A stretch of 64,000 nucleotides of DNA from Aspidiotus rigidus (GCA_035079385.1 JAVHKY010000003.1:27047501-27111500); one strand, 5' to 3'. Shown: positions 32,701 through 43,045, counted from the first letter of the stretch. The notes: generated by a model not told the origin, from the letters alone. Program-made: numbers and translations.

Positions 32701-34840
32701 TAATTTCTCATCTGCAGGAAACAAGATCACCCGTATTGGGTGTTCATGATTCAGTTGTATTTAGTTTTGGAGGGTTTATCCGCTTTTCAAGTTAGTACGT
32801 CGACGCCTGTCGATGGATTCTTATTGGGAAGCGCTCGTCCGTGTTTTAATTGATTAATTTTTACGACTGTTTTGACTAGGCCTATGTACGTTCGTGCATA
32901 GTGAATTCGGGTCTTGACCTGATCCAGGAATAGGCTATTAGACTTCAAAATTACAAATAAAAGAAAACAGGGCTACAGATGTAGAAATTGGTACAATTGT
33001 TGAGGATCACTCCTCAATACTGAACCCCCTCCCCTTTCCCAGTGTCAACGCCACTGTGCACAGCCCAAACACTACACCAAAAAATGATTTTTCGACTGTG
33101 TCTCCATAAAAATTGATTTTTAGGCAAAAAAGTCTCTTAATATCAAAATTAGAGACTACGAAATTTCCGACAAAACTGTTTTTTTTCTTTAAGGTAATAG
33201 AATCAGTATTTATCGAGCCTTTCTCGGCCACCCACGGTTATCTTCGAATATTACTTGAAGCTCTAACCTGGATGAGAGAGGACTTTGCATCCTATTTATC
33301 CGAATTTATACCTAAACTAAATCGGAGCCCTCACAATCCTTGAAACCATCGATGGGCGGCGGCAAATTAAGGAATTTCTCTAAGCACAAACTCTTAATTT
33401 TTCTAAGCCTCAAATCAGATGAGAGCTTCTCCTTTGGAAAGCTATTTTTCCAAGCTTATGAAATTAGTCAAAGCAATCATAATATGTTATACAGTATATA
33501 ATTTTTTCGGGTGAATTGGTTCTTAGGGGCTTATTTCGGTATTTTACCTTCCAATTTATTTGTATGACAAGTAAAATCTTTAGCACGAATGAAAACTGCT
33601 TTCAGAAAATTTCATTTCGTAAAAATTGTAATTACAGGTACCACCTATTATTTATATATTGTTTTCTTTTCTGTACGCATGTTATAATCAGGCGCCAGCC
33701 TCTATTTTTAAACGGCCCATGGCACACGTGTTACGACTGTAAAACGAATTTTATCTATTTTACCCAATTGGTTGTAAATTGCCGCCCATCTGTGATTCTG
33801 AGATAAAATGAGGCATTCAACGAAAAAAATGAAACGTCACAGACGAGAGGCAAATGAAATAAATTTTTTTCCTTTCTTTCTTCTCTCTTTTCGTCTTCCA
33901 TAGCGGACAAATAAAACGAAAATTGAAATATAGTCCGTTGTACGGAATACAGTCTAAGAAAAAGAAACCAATAACTCCTGCGAAAAGGATGTTGTCGAGT
34001 AAAATTTAAAGAAATCAATCGGTCGGAAAAATCAGACAAAATTGTAAGCTTTCGCGATCTAAAAATAAATCAACAATGCGCGATGTATGGCTAGAAGAAA
34101 AGTTCGAGCTTGACGATAGATTGACGTCTGAATCGCGAAGATATCTCGCGCATCTGTTTTCTATTTTGCACTCATTTTAGTGTACACGTTCAAGGACTGA
34201 CAAATGGTTTTTCTTATCTCATTTTCGGTATTTCGATCGAACCACCTATCTGTTTTTATTTTCTTTCAGTTTACTTCAACGTCTTCTCACCGAGTGAGTG
34301 ATAAGAATCGCGTTTAATTTCCAAACTGTCCTGCGGAAGAACGCTTAAAAACCAATCAAAAATACATTACGAGGTGAGAACGATGAAGAAAGGCGATAGA
34401 AAAGAATAAAAATGCCTTCAGAACATTATGTTATGTATAGAGGAAAATGCGGCAATAAAACGCCATAAAATTAATAACTCTCCTATTTTTTGGCAGAATA
34501 GTTCGCGACAATAGCATTACCAAATTGTTGAAAAAGTGGTTAATAATCATTCTTGAGAGTGACGTGACAGAGGCGTTGAAGATAAGTTGATTTTTTATAA
34601 GTGCTTGAAATAGAAATTGAATGAAGAGCTTTTCAAACAACTCATTCAAGAGACCCTCAATTGCATTACGAGAGACCTCTTAATGAACGATGTTTAAGAC
34701 ACCGTAAACCTTCAAGAAAAAAGTGAAATTCTACTCACCAAGTAGAGGCAATGAGCATCAAAAATATGGCAAACACTGGACTTTTTGACAAGAGCATGAA
34801 ATTTACTATACTTTTTATTCTAAGTGTCAATAATGGAATT
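32701..34840. other. Intron sequence, no feature recognised
   Basis: Ordinary A+T-rich intron. No coding motif was identified, and no repeat shared with other parts of the window was noticed. Confidence 0.4.
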
Positions 34841-34935
34841 CGGTTGGGTTGGAACTACATTGGGGGAAGATTTCCTCAAAAATTTTTCCATTTTTCAAAA
34901 TATTGGGCAAAATAATCAAAATGCGGTAAAAATAC

Positions 34936-36112
34936 CTGGTAGTAGGGTCCTAATTGTAAATCCTCTCGATGTGGCTATTAAAAGCAATTTCATGATTGAT
35001 GTTCTACATACTCAGACGAACAAATGTAGCTTGTATGCCTATTTTTTCACTCCCTGCTTTCCAATTTACCGCACCTCCCCAAATCTAAAAAGCTCGTTTA
35101 TCTCGAGAAATATTGACTTTTTAAAAAAGTTTTCAAACAAAAGTTGTTCCATTATGTCTCCTCTACAACTTTACTCACTATGAAAATTTTGTTTTGAGCA
35201 ATCCTCGCGTTTCAAATTTGAAAAAACATGGTAAAAGAAACAAAGAATCATGTTTTTTTTACATCTTTAATGAGAAATTTCAAACATATAGTCAAATATA
35301 TTATTACAAAAAATGTTTAGAATTCAGTTTCCTTTCGAATGAGTATCAAGACGAGACGACTTCACCCCACCCCTACCTCATTTCGAAAGTCCACCCCCGC
35401 CCCTCCTCTTACCTCGCAAACATTAATGATAAATTTTCAAAAAAAACTGCTCTATTTCAATTTATTATGATTGTTCACTTTACTTTTCTACCTCAAATTT
35501 AAAAATTCCTTCAAAAAATACCTGCCCACAGAAATTACAATTTCTAGCTCAAAAGAGATCAATTGAAATTAATTTCAACTTCCTGTTCAGCTTTTACATC
35601 ATCAGCTCAGAAGGGTAACATAATAGACTGGAGGTTAGACTTATTACAATTCAAAACCTCGATTTTGACTAACAGGAGGGGTGGTGTTGAGCTTTTGAAA
35701 CGAGGGAGGGGTGGGGTAAAGTCTTCTTGACACTCATTCGAAAGGAAATTTGAAATTTCTCATTAAAAATGTAAAAAAACGTGATTCTTTGTTTTCTTTT
35801 ACCATGGTTTTTCAAATTTGAAACGCGAGGATTGTTCAAAATGAAATTTTCATAAGGCGTAAAGTTGTAGAGGGGACATAATAGAACAACTTTTGTTTGA
35901 AAACTTTTTTTTAAAAGTCAATATTTCTCGAGGTAAACGAGCTTTTTAGATTTGGGGGGGTAGTACCTACAAAACAGGGGAATAAGAAAAATAGGCATAC
36001 AGGCTATATTTGTTTGTCTGAGTATGTAGAACAATAATCAATCATAAAATTGCTCTCAACAGTCACATTGAGCGGACGGGTTTTTCTGTACAATTGGGAC
36101 CCTACTATGGGT
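34936..36112. mobile_element. Large foldback element F2 (arms ~470 bp)
   Basis: The left arm (34936-35410) and right arm (35672-36112) are imperfect reverse complements around a ~260-bp centre. Matching blocks include AGTAGGGTCC / GGACCCTACT at the outer ends, AAATCTAAAAAGCTCG, AACAAAAGTTGTTCCATTAT, ATCCTCGCGTTTCAAATTTG and CACCCC-ACC. AACAAAAGTTGTTCC is also present in foldback F1. No ORF with transposase motifs was found. Confidence 0.8.
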
Positions 36113-37185
36113 TCAAAACTATTCGACTTGGAATCTCTCGTTATTTCACTCATACATTTTTCAAAAATTTATTTGAATACCTTTATTTTGATAATGAGAA
36201 GGATTGGACTGGTTCCTATGAGTAATTTTCATTCAGAATAGAAAGAATACGTGTGTTGTTTGTTGAAGAGAGAGACGGTAGAAAGCGAGAAAGAAACGCA
36301 GCTTGCACGAACAAGACGTAAACAAAGCCATTTAACATAGGAAAAACGGCCTATCCCGCCTGTAACGATATTAATTTTTCATTCTTTCGTCTCGTTTTCT
36401 TCTGTTTTCCTCATCGTTGGCCTCTCAACTACCTGTATTTCCCATCGTATTCCTTCACTCGTTGACGAGAGCTATGACAAAGTTCAATTTACACATGCAC
36501 GATCCACCGATGGAGTGTATGCTCGCAGAGTCTCCACTTACTCGTAAATTCATTTCAGCGCTTTCGATGAAGTGGGTGATACTCTTCGTGTGAGAAGACA
36601 AGAGGAATAATAAAAAGAAAACGAACTCATTTTCATTGTTCTTCGCACAAATGAAAGAACAAATTTACCAGGAAATTTTCAAAAGAATTTATTATACGTT
36701 TTCTGAAGACTATATTATTTTGAAGTTCCACGATTCTTTTTCTATTTCATTTTAAATAAGCTTCGTTTTATTTTGTTGTATTTTCTCATTTTTCAATGTT
36801 CTACAAGAATTTTCCCCTTCTTACACAGTTCTACAAGACCATTGTCGATATACGATCAGAAAAGTACTCATATCAAAGACAAAATACGAGAGAGGAACGA
36901 AAATTCCAACCAAAAAATTGCGTGTTAGAGTACTACGTGCTTTAAATTGGAAGAAATGAATTCCAAATCGTCTTGTACGTTTTCACTTTCATACAAAAAT
37001 TACGATTTTCTTCTCGTTCTCTTAGGCCGTTCTTCAAGAAGTTACTCAAGCCGCGGTGATATTGTTCAAGAAGAAAGCAAAAAGCAATAACGTATATCTA
37101 CTCCTCAGATACCGATGGCCATCTTCGAGAGATCGGAGCACACTCCTCTTCCCAGACTTCGAAAATTTTTCAAATTTCAAAATTT
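36113..37185. other. Intron sequence, no feature recognised
   Basis: Within the 8.4-kb RPTP intron; A+T-rich, no motif recognised. Confidence 0.4.
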
Positions 37186-37189
37186 GAAC

Positions 37190-37610
37190 TAAGCCTGCTC
37201 TAAAAAGGGATCCTGGAGCAACTAGTCTTGGTCAATGTCCCGTACTACCTGCTAAGAACCTTTTCCTCATACCTTTGCGATCGCTCAGTCCAAACTACAA
37301 CTCTTGAAAAAACTGCCCTCAATGCTCGGTGCGCCACCCTCTGGAACATCATTTACGATGTCCTAATAAACAAAGTGGAGAAGTTTCTCAACATTTGTCT
37401 ATATGCGGAACACCATAATTATTGCCTCCGCTAACACCAAAGTAGAGCTGAGAAAGAAAGTGAGGGACTGCATCATCAAACGAAGAATTTGGGAAAGTCA
37501 GCTGTATCAACACACGAATACCAAAGCTACCATTCTATAAGAATGGAATTTGCCGCTTCAACCGACCGAATTAACACTTATCACAAATTGTACCATGTAC
37601 AGGTATTACT
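37190..37610 (+). pseudogene. R1/Jockey-like LINE reverse transcriptase fragment
   Basis: Plus-strand remnant: VPYYLLRTFSSYLCDRSV, then ATLWNIIYDVL (the P-LWN--YD block after GVPQGS), then FLNICLYAE, where the YADD box is lost to a frameshift, and in the next frame SANTKVELRKKVRDCI. It resembles the element at 1-1090 but is shorter and in the opposite orientation. It lies about 35 bp from an RPTP exon, on the other strand. Confidence 0.75.
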
Positions 37611-37645
37611 TAATAAATAGGTAATAGTATTAAAAAAAAACTTAC

Positions 37646-37764
37646 TTGGAATTCAATCTTATATAAAATAGGGAACTTTCTTCTTTGATCGCAGTGTTTA
37701 GAGAAATTCTTAGTTGAAACAGGTTTATCACTAATGGTCGACATAACTCCATTTTGCTCGCCGG
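37646..37764 (-). CDS. Receptor-type protein tyrosine phosphatase, juxtamembrane exon
   Basis: A 119-bp minus-strand exon with acceptor tttcttgttacag and donor gtaagt. After two leading bases it reads GEQNGVMSTISDKPVSTK, then NFSKHCDQRRKFPILYKIEFQ in two overlapping parts (NFSKHCDQRRKF, PILYKIEFQ). The S-KNF-KHC and L-KIEFQ blocks fit the cytoplasmic wedge before a PTP catalytic domain. It ends in phase 0, as the 29205 exon requires. An alternative acceptor seven bases further in (gcgag) would remove the two leading bases and start in phase 0, which matters for joining the candidate exon upstream. Confidence 0.85.
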
Positions 37765-37838
37765 CTGTAACAAGAAAGCGTGAAAAGTGGTTGAAAATAG
37801 AGAATAATAAAGAAGGAAAAAATGTACGCTAAACTTAC

Positions 37839-37929
37839 TCCTACGCGGATATTCGCATTCGCTTTTTTTTTTCCTTCTACTTCGTTTCGCAACCATAATT
37901 TTTTATTATACCCACGAAAGTGCAATATG
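37839..37929 (-). CDS. Candidate RPTP exon, basic juxtamembrane segment
   Basis: Minus strand, acceptor gtttctcag, donor gtaagt. One frame is open for all 30 codons: ILHFRGYNKKLWLRNEVEG, then KKKANANIRVG. It is basic and could follow a membrane segment. With the gtaagt donor it ends in phase 0, which fits the downstream exon only if that exon uses its second acceptor (gcgag). With the weak donor gtttag the exon would be 37836-37929 and would fit the first acceptor. It includes a ten-A run, and no family motif was recognised. Confidence 0.4.
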
Positions 37930-38925
37930 CTGAGAAACTTTCTTCGTTTATACCGACACACGTATCAATTTATCAGTAAACAAAGCTTACGAATCCTCTT
38001 CGCATCAAACTGTGGGGAAATTCGAAGAACGACGACACACTCTGTCTACACGTAAATAAATTTCATGCCCGTTCGATCGACAATTTCGAACGTGTTCTGC
38101 AATCTTTCAACGACTAGATTGTTCGGATAAAATCTGCATGTAGCTGTGAAGCTATACACAGGAAATGATGCGAGCAACAAGAAAGCAATATAAGTATTTG
38201 GAAGATGAAGCTCCAAATAGAGGAAAAAAAAAACGAAAATGATGTGTCTTACATACACTATCCTTGTTTTTTTTTTCTTTCTTTCTTGCTATCGAAAAGA
38301 TCTTGAAATACGAATTCAAATTGAGGAAAGACCAACAAAAAAAGTGTAAATGATGTGAATTTAAATTTCAAGGGAGAAAGATCCACTTGCATCGAAAAAG
38401 TTTACACAATAATGCGACCGGAACCCAGGTTTTCATTTTTTTTTTTTTCTGAGTAAGAAGTGAGTTGAGGATGGGCAAAAATAATTGGATCCCTAAGATG
38501 GTTGTTGTTACTGACTTTGTGACACGAAAAAGATTTGTCTGAATTGGGCTCGGAAGGAACTCAGCTAAATGGCTCATCAAGAGCTACTGCCCCCTGGCTG
38601 CATGGCCACTCACTTTGCAAGTGCTGGGCGCATTCCCAGCCCACCGAAACCTAACATGTACTGTATGCCCAATAAACTGAATGTTAGACTGAGCAGCAGA
38701 CAGGCGGATCCCCTCTCCTTGGTTGCCTGTAAATTAGTATAACTCGGGTCTCATACACTTATTAATTAGCTCATCCCAACTCCTGTATGTACATTGGCTC
38801 TCTGAGTGTTTCTTTGACGTTTGGTCTCTCAGAAAATTCTGGTGCCCCACCGTTCAGTAAAAACTGCATACGACCGACTTTAATAAAGGAAGTGGATATT
38901 GAAGAATATTTAACCAACAAAGGAG
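37930..38925. other. No gene recognised
   Basis: Holds simple T-rich stretches (38262-38290, 38434-38450). A more G+C-rich stretch at 38580-38860 contains an AATAAA but no motif that could be assigned. Confidence 0.4.
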
Positions 38926-38929
38926 TTGG

Positions 38930-39745
38930 AACTGAAGAATTTTGAAAATGGAGTTTACTTAGCAGGAAGTGAACTTGGAAAATTTCATCGACTTTCGAGG
39001 CAGAGGACTTTGAAGAATTTTGACTTTTGAGCTATACCCGAATAGACCAGAAAGATGTTTCCACTTAAATGGAAGTTTGTACTAAATTCACTTAGGCGCA
39101 ACAACGCGAAACGTTAGATGTATACTTGAAATGTGTATCTCAATTTTATCTTCAATTTGCGCCCCTACTCGATTTTGTACGACTTTTTTGAGCAGAATTA
39201 TTGACCAAAATGTGCCAAAAATGTACCAATTATTTGTCAAAATTATAAAAAATTAAAAATTGTTCAAACTTTTATATTTTACTTGATTTGAAGGTGAAAT
39301 TTAACGCTGATTCCGACAAAAATGTCTGAATAATCCTACGAAGCTTAAAATTGGGGGGATTTTCAATTTCTTATTTTAGAAATCTCGTCAATTTCGTGAA
39401 TTTTTGGTACATTTTGGTCCATAAGTCGGCTCAAAGAAGTCGTCGAAAATTGAGTAGGGGTGCAAATTGATGATAAAAATTTCCATCTAACGCTACGCGT
39501 TTTTACGCGACGCGGGAACAGATTTAGTGCAAACTTCCATTCAACTGGTAATATCTTTCTGGTCCACCCGGTATATGTTGGGAGGGAAATTCGAAAAACT
39601 TTCAACTTTCGAACTATGTATGTTTGGGGGGGGGGCGAGGAAATTCGAACAATCAAAGGACTTAGATTTAGGAAATTTTCGATTTTTGAGGTGTATTAAG
39701 TGACAGAAGGGGACTCAAGAACATTTAGACTCTTCAGGACTTTAA
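38930..39745. repeat. ~45-bp minisatellite block split by foldback F4
   Basis: Degenerate GAACTTGGAAAATTTCATCG and GACTTTTGAGCTATA units before 39037, and AAATTCGAAAAACTTTCAAC / GAACTATGTATG units after 39576. The foldback separates GCTATA from TATATG of one unit. Confidence 0.65.
39037..39576. mobile_element. Foldback element F4 (arms ~180 bp)
   Basis: The left arm (39037-39217) and right arm (39404-39576) are reverse complements: GACCAGAAAGAT, ATGGAAGTTTG, ACTAAAT, GCGTTAGATG (left CGTTAGATG), CAATTTGC-CCCCTACTC and GACCAAAATGT. Flanks read GCTATA before and TATATG after, which equals the unbroken repeat unit plus a TA duplication, as for Tc1/mariner-type insertion. No coding sequence is present. 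Confidence 0.7.
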
Positions 39746-40081
39746 TTTTGAATTCACTTTTCATACGTCAAAACCCATTCTCCCCGCACAACAAGTTTCC
39801 CGCGCTCCTTGATCTTTTCCCTTAAGGACGCTATCGTTTTTCCAACTAGTTTGGTATACTAGCTGCTCCATATACTGTAGGTTAGGTTAATTTTCGAGTT
39901 CATGCCTCACTCTCTCAGACTCCATCTGCTAAAGGTCATTGACGACGTCACATTAGGCCCGGGGTGAAAGTTTTCCAAGTCCCTTAATTATGTCAAAATT
40001 ATAGATCACGTCATCATGAGAAAGGTCGTTGGTGAGTCATATTGTTACGTCCAGGGTTAAATTTTTTCAAGGCCCTTAATT

Positions 40082-40132
40082 AAACGAATACGTTCCTCAA
40101 GGTTACGGCTATCCATAATAAACGTACGGTCC
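40082..40132 (-). repeat. Inverted pseudo-LTR fragment at the 5' end of PLE A3
   Basis: 'aacgaatacgttcctcaagg' and 'ttacggctatccataataaa' are the reverse complement of the PLE A 3' terminus. Truncated PLE copies often carry such an inverted terminal fragment at the 5' end. The same arrangement is found at 57195-57255. Confidence 0.6.
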
Positions 40133-40145
40133 TGTTGCTCATAAG

Positions 40146-40856
40146 ATGGCTGATTTTCACAGCCTAGTTCACAGACTGACTCGTATTCCTTTGAATCAGT
40201 CTGCCTTCAAGAAAGAGTTACTCACAATAAAACACCTGGCCAGAGTGAATGGGGTAAATGTCGATGTTGACGTGATGGTCCAGAAGAAAGTTACGAGGAG
40301 CCTTCTTGATTCCACCACCTCCCTCCCCCGAGACACGATCCGTAATCGCCGTTTGCGTTGGATCAGTCTCCCTTTCTTGGGGAAGTTCTCCCTCCAATTG
40401 GGTCGGGCCCTCCGCCCGTTTGGCTTCAGACCCGCGTTTTACAACCCTACCACAGTCAAGAGGTTGTTTGTGAGACTGAAGGACCCCATACTTGTTGATG
40501 AGAGGAGTGGTGTTTACAAGTTGGAATGTGGGGATTGTGGAGGCTTTTATATAGGTGAGACCAGCCGCCAAATGAAGGTTAGAGTAGCTGAGCAACTGAA
40601 GTCTTGGAAGAAGGGACACTTAGGGGAGTCAGCTTTTGCTGATCATTTAATAAACAGTGGCCACAGCTTCCGCGAGGGATCCGAAAAGCTCCTCCATATA
40701 GAGAATTCCTATCGTAAGCGCATCGCCCTCGAGCATGTAGAGATGCGTCATCTGAACACCGACGGTATCACTGTACTCAACTCGTACATTCCGGAAGATG
40801 GCCTGGTCGAACTGGTTTATGATTCATACAGCGATTTCTCGTTTGGACAGTCCTAA
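40146..40856 (+). CDS. PLE A3 C-terminal protein with intact GIY-YIG endonuclease
   Basis: A 236-codon open frame, the best-preserved PLE coding sequence here. Residues 1-115 are the post-RT region (FKKELLTIKHLARVNGVNVD, RWISLPFLGKFS, PFGFRPAFYNPTTVK). The GIY-YIG domain starts at G122-V-Y and has C128-G-D-C131, Y135-I-G, then R141 and R146 and the ESAFADHL block (161-168). C128/C131 together with H167 and H173 could be the zinc-binding CCHH linker known in PLE proteins. GIY-YIG nucleases nick target DNA for target-primed reverse transcription. It is a 3' fragment, so the ATG is simply the first in frame and the RT is absent. The stop codon lies inside the target duplication of the following Merlin-like insertion. 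Confidence 0.85.
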   Translation: MADFHSLVHRLTRIPLNQSAFKKELLTIKHLARVNGVNVDVDVMVQKKVTRSLLDSTTSLPRDTIRNRRLRWISLPFLGKFSLQLGRALRPFGFRPAFYNPTTVKRLFVRLKDPILVDERSGVYKLECGDCGGFYIGETSRQMKVRVAEQLKSWKKGHLGESAFADHLINSGHSFREGSEKLLHIENSYRKRIALEHVEMRHLNTDGITVLNSYIPEDGLVELVYDSYSDFSFGQS

Positions 40857-40860
40857 TACC

Positions 40861-41535
40861 GGTGCTATTCCAATATGCGGTCTACCCAACACATACGTAA
40901 TAATGCAGTCTACCGGAGTGAATAAAGCAGTCTACCTGTCATTCAATTCTTCACAATGCTCTTACGTGAATTTTATGAAATTGCGGGGACAGACGAAAAG
41001 GCTGTGACGTTTCTTCGAGATTACAATCTTTTAGGCCGGGAGGACAACGTGCCACCTCGTTCGAAGTGTGGCGGAGAAATGGTGACATCTAGGAAACGTG
41101 ATCGGGGCGGTGCATTTCGGCCTGTCTTACGGTGTCGTAAAAAGAGATGCCAGACAACTCGTTCAATAAGAACAAATAATAATTACAGTCACACAGCACG
41201 ATTGTCGACTGGTTCAATATGTGTCGGGAGGTGTGTTCTTTCAAAGTGCGTGCTCGTCCTCCGATGGTTGGGACACATCTTGATCCTATCCAAAAAGATG
41301 AAGCGCGTTTTGCGGGAAGGCGAAAGTAACGTCGGGATCGGATGTTAGAAGGTGGGGCTGAAACAGGGATCTGATGGTCGCTATTTTATGGTTCAAAGAC
41401 GAGACCGGACTACATCCTAATTTACTGATGCAGTTTGAGGTAGACCGCATATTAAACTCTTTCAGTCAGGTAGAGCACATACTGGAATGATATTTGATTG
41501 TAAATATCAGGTAGACCGCATATTGGAATAGCACT
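40861..41535 (+). mobile_element. Merlin-like DNA transposon, internally deleted, with TIRs and 8-bp duplication
   Basis: The flanking CTAATACC at 40853-40860 and 41536-41543 is an exact 8-bp target-site duplication. Termini are GGTGCTATTCC and, on the other strand, AGTGCTATTCC, giving a perfect 25-bp inverted repeat (40862-40886 and 41510-41534). The core GCGGTCTACC recurs in slightly changed form just inside each end (near 40910 and 40930; near 41440 and 41480), like subterminal transposase-binding sites. An 8-9-bp duplication and the encoded N-terminal zinc region fit the Merlin (IS1016) superfamily. Confidence 0.8.
40956..41348 (+). CDS. Truncated Merlin-like transposase, N-terminal zinc-binding part
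   Basis: A 130-codon frame beginning MLLREFYEIAGTDEKAVTFL, then SKCGGEM, then RCRKKRCQTTRSIR. The T-E-A--FL lead, the CGG-M pair and the RC-K--C pair resemble the N-terminal zinc-binding module of eukaryotic Merlin and ISXO2/IS1595-type transposases. After about residue 75 similarity stops, and the DDE/DDD catalytic domain is missing, so it cannot catalyse transposition. After the stop, one frame near 41370-41415 (GRYFMVQRRDRTTS) may be the old transposase C-terminus, which implies an internal deletion of the catalytic core. Confidence 0.6.
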   Translation: MLLREFYEIAGTDEKAVTFLRDYNLLGREDNVPPRSKCGGEMVTSRKRDRGGAFRPVLRCRKKRCQTTRSIRTNNNYSHTARLSTGSICVGRCVLSKCVLVLRWLGHILILSKKMKRVLREGESNVGIGC

Positions 41536-41577
41536 CTAATACCTTGCGCTTCTTTTCTGTTCGTCAGTTGCTTTCAT

Positions 41578-41622
41578 TTCAGGCTTGAAGATGGTTTATT
41601 AACCGAAAGCGCTCGTCGTCTT
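41578..41622 (+). ncRNA. Hammerhead core of PLE A3 pseudo-LTR
   Basis: TTGAAGA (41585-41591), stem II GGTT-TATT-AACC, GAA core, AGCGCT (palindromic stem III), then C. The first core base is U instead of C, which should weaken activity. The nearly identical motif at 55940-55990 shares that change. Confidence 0.55.
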
Positions 41623-41699
41623 ATATATTTTTCTGCAGTTTGCATTGCTTACTCTCCCTTCAGAGTATTCGTTTTTCGCGCCCTTAATTAGTTCAAAGT

Positions 41700-42385
41700 T
41701 ATCGATGACGTCATTGATAACGTGTATTTCCATTTGATGACGTTATGATAAAGAAACATTGACGGTTTTTGCACGAGTAGTACCAGTCTTATACGTAAGC
41801 ATATGAAATGCTAAACATGTCCAGTAGTAAATTACTTCTCAGACAAATTTTTTCTCCGTAAGAAGGTTCAAATTTCGATTTTTCTTCAAGGTAGAAGCTC
41901 ACAACCCCGTATACTTCCAAGAAAATAGAAGATAGTATAATTTTCTGATAAAGTAAGGGCAGGACTGGTACTCTTCGTGGGAAAGAAGAAGATAGGAGAG
42001 CTCTCAAACACAAGCCACAGAAATTGATACGGTGTAACCTCGAAAATATGACCACTACCTGCGAACGAGTAATCCAAACCATGGAACATGACGTGGGACC
42101 AGGATTTGGAAAGTACTGTTCGACATAGAGGAGAGAATTTGTGCCGAACCAATGACAGAACGCAAATAGTGCGAAGAAAAGTCACAAATCTACAGAAAAA
42201 AATCTGACAAAAGGCGGACAAATGTAACACGGTAGTGGTAATGGAGAAAGACGAATACACACAAAAAGTTGTGGAGTCGCACATTGCCCGAACGACCCCT
42301 ATCAACGACCCCAGACACGAGTGAACATACTGCTACCTTTAAAGAACAGGAAAGAGAAGACCCCAACAGACAAGGACTACTCTAG
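41700..42385. other. Unassigned sequence upstream of PLE B2
   Basis: Contains TGACGTCA at 41706-41713. From about 41890 the sequence could be an eroded 5' part of PLE B (A- and G-rich on the plus strand like the recognisable part), but no RT motif could be read. Confidence 0.3.
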
Positions 42386-42389
42386 ATGC

Positions 42390-42960
42390 GTGGTTGAGGG
42401 AGTCCTTGGTTGGAAGCAAAGAAAGGAGCCCAAGACAGAACAGTGAAAAAGTACTGCAGATCAGTACCATACATAGAAAAGTACAGAAACAAGGTGATGA
42501 AGGCGTTCAGATGTAAATGTTAGCATCCATGACAACCCACTTGTGGTGAAGAGAATAAGCAATGGCCAGGCCAAAGAAGAGGATAAGTGGAACTTGAGTG
42601 ATGTGTACAAACTTAGTTGCAAACAGTGCGAAGGTATTTAAATTGGGGATACTGTCAGGAAAAAGGAGTATAAACCATCAAGGGGAAAAGATTGGCAAAC
42701 ACGGCAATGAAGAACAGCACAACAGTGTAGGAATATTCGAAGTCATACACGTAGAAAACCGTGTAAAGAGAATAAAACTCTGAGAATAGATGGAGGTTGC
42801 AAAGAAAACGAGGAAAAAAACAATGTAATCACGTTTGACGGTGAAAAATTATTCAGTTTGGTGATTGGATACGATAGAAAGAACAGAACCGACCAATAGG
42901 ATGACAGATAACGTGGTAGCCAATAAAAACGCAGAACATAGGTGGATAAATTAATCACGA
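42390..42960 (+). pseudogene. Penelope-like element family B, GIY-YIG end (copy B2)
   Basis: Plus strand, broken frames: 'gatcagtaccatacatagaa' (SVPYI), then VYKLSCKQCEGI at 42601-42636 with the Cys pair retained, then EEQHNSVGIFEVIHVENRV near 42720. The 3' non-coding part (42840-42960: 'cagtttggtgattgg', 'gccaataaaaacgcagaaca') matches B3 at 63550-63660. Stops and deletions show it is dead. Its tail probably continues to the hammerhead-like motif at 43046. Confidence 0.65.
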
Positions 42961-43045
42961 CACAGTATTCTTGTGGCCACTAAGATGACAGTGCAGTGTT
43001 GGACTTCAAAAACTTATGTTTAAGGCTTCGTTCTTCAGTAGCGAT

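Larger units (their letters stand above)
40133..41690 (+). mobile_element. Penelope-like element family A, copy A3, split by a Merlin-like insertion
   Basis: The coding end (40146-40856) is followed by a 675-bp insertion. The element resumes at 41536 with TAATACCTTGCGCTTC and continues through the pseudo-LTR and hammerhead core to about 41690 (TTCGTTTTTCGCG). In copy A4 (55.9-57.2 kb) the same sequence is continuous, which proves the insertion. The RT domain is missing by 5' truncation. Confidence 0.9.

Noticed and set aside
40218..40619. 133-codon minus-strand frame opposite the PLE A3 ORF (also opposite A4 at 56267-56668)
   Set aside because: It is the antisense shadow of the conserved GIY-YIG coding frame.
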